DNA from: Aurifilum marmelostoma
Taxonomy: Eukaryota > Ascomycota > Sordariomycetes > Diaporthales > Cryphonectriaceae
Reading direction: 5' to 3'
DNA length: 64,000 nucleotides
Assembly: GCA_027559495.1 (NCBI GenBank)
Contig: JAMXSV010000006.1
Location: 1 to 64,000, forward strand
How positions within the stretch are numbered: the stretch's first letter is position 1; the number at the start of each line of letters is the position of its first letter. The notes below the pieces were generated by a model. It was not told where the DNA came from and did not search any database. It saw nothing but the letters and a program-made list of their open reading frames with translations. Below, one piece after another: positions 60,883 through 64,000 of the stretch. Made by a program: the position numbers and the translations under genes.

Positions 60883-62837
60883 ACATTTACACACCGCGAA
60901 AGAAGAATTTATAATGCTATGTAGTGGGCTGTGCGGGACTGGGACGGGAACTGATAGGTCGGCTGTGCGGCTGCGGAGACCAGATTCGGAGACCAGGGTC
61001 GGATCTAGCCAAGGCTAGGGGGCCCTTGCAACAGGACATGGGCTCCGCGTTGTGCTGTGACATAAAGACTGTCCTATAAATACAGGGCATACCTCAGAAC
61101 CCTCAGAGCTTGTATGACCAGATTGTTGACATATCAATTTTATCTATAATGGCACAAGAGGCACAACCGAAACAAGAGGACCTCTCTTGCCTCCAAAGTT
61201 TCCCGCATCAATTCAAACATTCCTTATGTGGTGTTATCATTAAAACCAGCACCCACAAAAGTTGCCGTGCAGCTAGTTTCGTCCGCTCTCATGGTCTACT
61301 GGACATCGACAACCGTATGCCTCTTTCGGGGAGACTCTTGAGATCCTACAGCATGATGGAGGACTTGTCGTTGACTAAGCCGCCGTACCTGGTCGCGAGA
61401 ACCTAAGTAAGTAGCCAGAGAAGCGGAAGCACTGCGGACATCACTGCGGGCTCCTTTCGTGTCAAGTTAATTTGAGACAGCATCACTTGGGATCGGTGCG
61501 TTCCTAACCAGTATGACTTCGATGAAATTTGGCAAATATATAATCAAGCCCCAAATGGACGACTGCTCCCCATACGTGGGAATCGTGTTTGGAGCTCTCG
61601 AGACTCTAAACCCTTGTCAAAGCAAGCTGATTTCAGTTCATAATTCAATAGTCAAATTACCAGGGAAGATCGAATATATGGGATGCGTACTCGCATAATT
61701 AGTGAAAAACAAAAAGTCACCTGACAGCCAACTAACGGCCAATTATAATACCAGTCTCGATCCCGCTCTTGACAAATATCGGATATACTATTACCTGACA
61801 TTACATACAAAACTTCGACCTTTTTACAAGCGGGTGGAGGAAGCACTTCCCATCTACTGTGCTGCTCCTTGTGCACCTTCAGCTCCTATCCATATTGCCA
61901 TCTTGAGATCGATCTTCTGCTCCCGAACTTAATAATACTTGATCGCGATCAATAATCAGAGGATTTACGTGAAAGTTTGGTCCTTCCAAACCAGGTACTA
62001 ATTTTCGAAAATTGTATTTATTTTGATTGAGTCCACTTGGAGGGGCAGCCTTGGGGACCACTGTAGTGATCGGTGATCCGCCAGATACGCTATCAATATA
62101 GAAGTCGAGAAGCAACCAACAAGCACGATCTCGTTGACAGGTTTGGTTCATCCAAACCCAACAACGAGCTGAACAACATAGTCTCGGAGATGGATATTTC
62201 CCCATTAGCTAAACAATTGCAGCATTATTACTCGGCATTATGCGGTAGCATAAAACAACGTTTTACGCAAAACAATCTGTAGTGTACCCAACGGGTCGTC
62301 TGAAGTTTGTTTCACATCCCCCCTTTCACGCCGCCACGATATATATAAAAAGAATGCCACCTCAATGGCCAGCTTTTGTTTCGTCTCATGTCCTCGTTCG
62401 TTTATCTGGTTCGTGGCCGCCGTCCGATCGCGCAAGCCGACGACGCTTTTCCCAAGCCTCTTCCCAAGAAATGGCGTACCGGCCTGACGAGTCGTTCATC
62501 ATTCCCAAACAGGAGTATTCAACCCAGTTGCTTCTAGCCCAACTCGGAGCAATTCAAGCCAATGGCACTGCCTGTTCATCATGGCGCTGTCATTAACGTG
62601 AAGACCACTGCCCCGCTGGGTCAGGGGCTGGCACCACTTGCATCGTGATGGCTTCGGAGTGCTGGCTCCTCTGACAAGATGATAGATAGGAAAAGAGACA
62701 TAAATACAACTCGATTTCCCATTTCAATCTGAACATCACCAGTCACATCATAACCAGTTCAAGCCACTACATCATCTAGCACTCTACAACCCACATCAGC
62801 AGCTTCAATTTTCACGTCTCCTCCACAAGTCGTCAAG
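60883..62837. other. Intergenic, tRNA to Ser-rich secreted protein
   Basis: Two weak candidates, neither annotated as a gene: an 85-codon frame from ATG 61149 to 61406 with CTATAAATA about 75 bp upstream, and an 80-codon frame from ATG 62354 to 62596 directly after ATATATAAAAAG. Neither product resembles a known family. The last ~150 bp are the probable leader of the next gene. Confidence 0.45.
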
Positions 62838-63830
62838 ATGCAGACCAACTTCACCCTTCGAGACGCCCTTCTGGCCACCCTCGTTCTCAGCCCAGCCTTC
62901 ATCACCGGCCTGACACTCCCATGGGGCTTCAAGTCCAGTGCCATTGTCTCGAGGGCATTCCTGGCCGGGAGCGCAGTTGACACCAACATCTACGAGGCCC
63001 GCGCGGGAAGAGGCTCTAGCAGTTCAAGCAATTCAGGTGGTTCCAGCAGCTCTGATGGTTCGGGTAGTTCTGATGGCTCAGACGACTCTGGCAGCTCGAG
63101 CAACTCCGGTGGCTCTAGCAGCAGCAGCAGCAGCAGCAGCTCAGGCGGCTCAGATGACACCGGCGACTCAAGCAACTCTGATGGTTCGGGCAGTTCGGGC
63201 AACGGCGGCAATGACAGCAGCAATTCTGCGAGTGCCGACGCGCCGACAAGCACCCCAACAGGAGGTGCCGGAGGAGGTATGCTAACTTCTACATGCGGAG
63301 CGCTTGGAAGGGAAGATCAAAGAGGCTGACCCAGAAGCACATGTACAGACCGTGGAGGGCAATCACAAGAATCCGGCGCCGCGGGCTCAGGATGTGCCGC
63401 GAGCGCACAGCCAACCGAGACGGGCCGCGCTGGGGCGGGCAGGAACAACAACAACAACAACAAGAGAGCTCAAAGTACGGACTTCGCCCCACCCGTCCGC
63501 TCAACTGATTCCAAGAACCTCTGTTCTCCATCCCGGGCTTCTCATTCTGTTGAAGTCATGACGTGACTACGCTGACATGCAATGCCGAATTTAGAGACCG
63601 GAGCAGCTGGTGCGAGGCCTACAGGGACCGATGTGCCGTCCGGTTGTGGTGGGGGTGCTGCAGCACAGCCGACGGGGACAGAGGGTGGTTTCTCGGGCAC
63701 CATGAACCCCACGGGGACGGCTCCTGCTGAGGGTGGTGCTGATGCTACTGGGACTGGTGACGCTCAGTCCCAGCCTACGGGCAGCTCCTCTGCTGGTGGT
63801 GATGAAGATGGTGACCAGCGCGAGGATTAG
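62838..63830 (+). CDS. Ser/Gly-rich secreted low-complexity protein
   Basis: Exons 62838-63276 and 63595-63830 with a 318-bp intron (GTATGC...TTTAG); the splice joins GGAGG/ETGAAGARPTG in frame, giving 224 aa. The N-terminus (MQTNFTLRDALLATLVL, then PAFITG) looks like a signal peptide. Residues from about 57 to 130 are Ser/Gly/Asp/Asn repeats of the GSSSSSNSGG/SDGSGSSD kind, including a run of Ser encoded by repeated AGC. The C-terminal exon is Gly/Thr/Pro-rich with five PTGT-like repeats and an acidic end (GGDEDGDQRED). There is no GPI-type hydrophobic tail. A heavily O-glycosylated cell-wall or secreted protein is plausible; function unknown. The intron is long for this window and open in another frame, so alternative splicing or intron retention is possible. 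Confidence 0.68.
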
Positions 63831-64000
63831 ACAAGACAGTGAGATGGTCGATGGGACCTGCTGGGTTGGGATTGTTGGGTGGGTGGTCTGGCATCATGTA
63901 GGTTGCTTGGGATCAGGAAAGTTGAGCGGACCAAAAATAAAAGGGAAAAAGAAAAAGAACAGGAAGTAGCGGCATGGATTTGTAAGTGATCGGAGTTTGA
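63831..64000. other. 3' flank of the Ser-rich gene
   Basis: Only 170 bp to the window end; an AAATAAAAGG near 63936-63945 could serve as a polyadenylation signal. Confidence 0.4.

Noticed and set aside
1..64000. CRISPR arrays, bacterial operons, phage or plasmid origins
   Set aside because: Spliced genes, RIP and a nuclear split tRNA show a fungal chromosome; the only regular short repeats are the minisatellite and simple tracts.

Overview
The window looks like a chromosome segment of a filamentous ascomycete (Pezizomycotina). The evidence is short GT-AG introns of 57-318 bp, a split tRNA-Val gene, fungal gene families, and a repeat block whose damage has the C-to-T (CpA to TpA, both strands) signature of repeat-induced point mutation (RIP). 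No gene names the species.

Positions 1-38073 are one AT-rich block made only of copies of a single Ty3/Gypsy LTR retrotransposon, all in the same orientation (gag-pol on the minus strand). The LTR is 463 bp with ends TGTTATGA/TCATAACA. An intact unit is about 7.56 kb. I resolve nine LTRs. An oldest outer element (1-4533, 28420-28560, 36129-38073) was split by two insertions: a multi-unit array at 4534-28419, flanked by the 5-bp duplication tattg, and a single full-length element at 28561-36128. The reverse transcriptase YLDD motif is YLNN or YFNN in every copy. Every unit that keeps its integrase/LTR side carries a 540-nt (one copy 542) plus-strand relic reading frame between integrase and LTR, antisense to gag-pol. 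It looks like an accessory protein gene.

Positions 38074-64000 are ordinary gene-bearing DNA. A 22-bp minisatellite lies just beyond the block. Next comes a divergent pair: a LAC12-like sugar (probably lactose) permease on the minus strand and a GH2 beta-galactosidase on the plus strand. They share a 1.9-kb intergenic region with two perfect Gal4/Lac9-type CGG-N11-CCG sites around a cluster of CTGGGG (CreA-like) sites, so this is a likely lactose-use module. Then follow a MetE-family protein, a Zn2Cys6 transcription factor in eight exons, a GPI-anchored CE5 cutinase-like esterase (frameshifted), a small probable mitochondrial protein, a ZIP zinc transporter (frameshifted), tRNA-Val(AAC), and a Ser/Gly-rich secreted protein.

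Both frameshifts are single extra bases in C/G homopolymers, so sequencing or assembly error should be excluded before calling pseudogenes. Long stretches at 52961-56382, 59174-60766 and 60883-62837 hold nothing I can defend as a gene except the tRNA.
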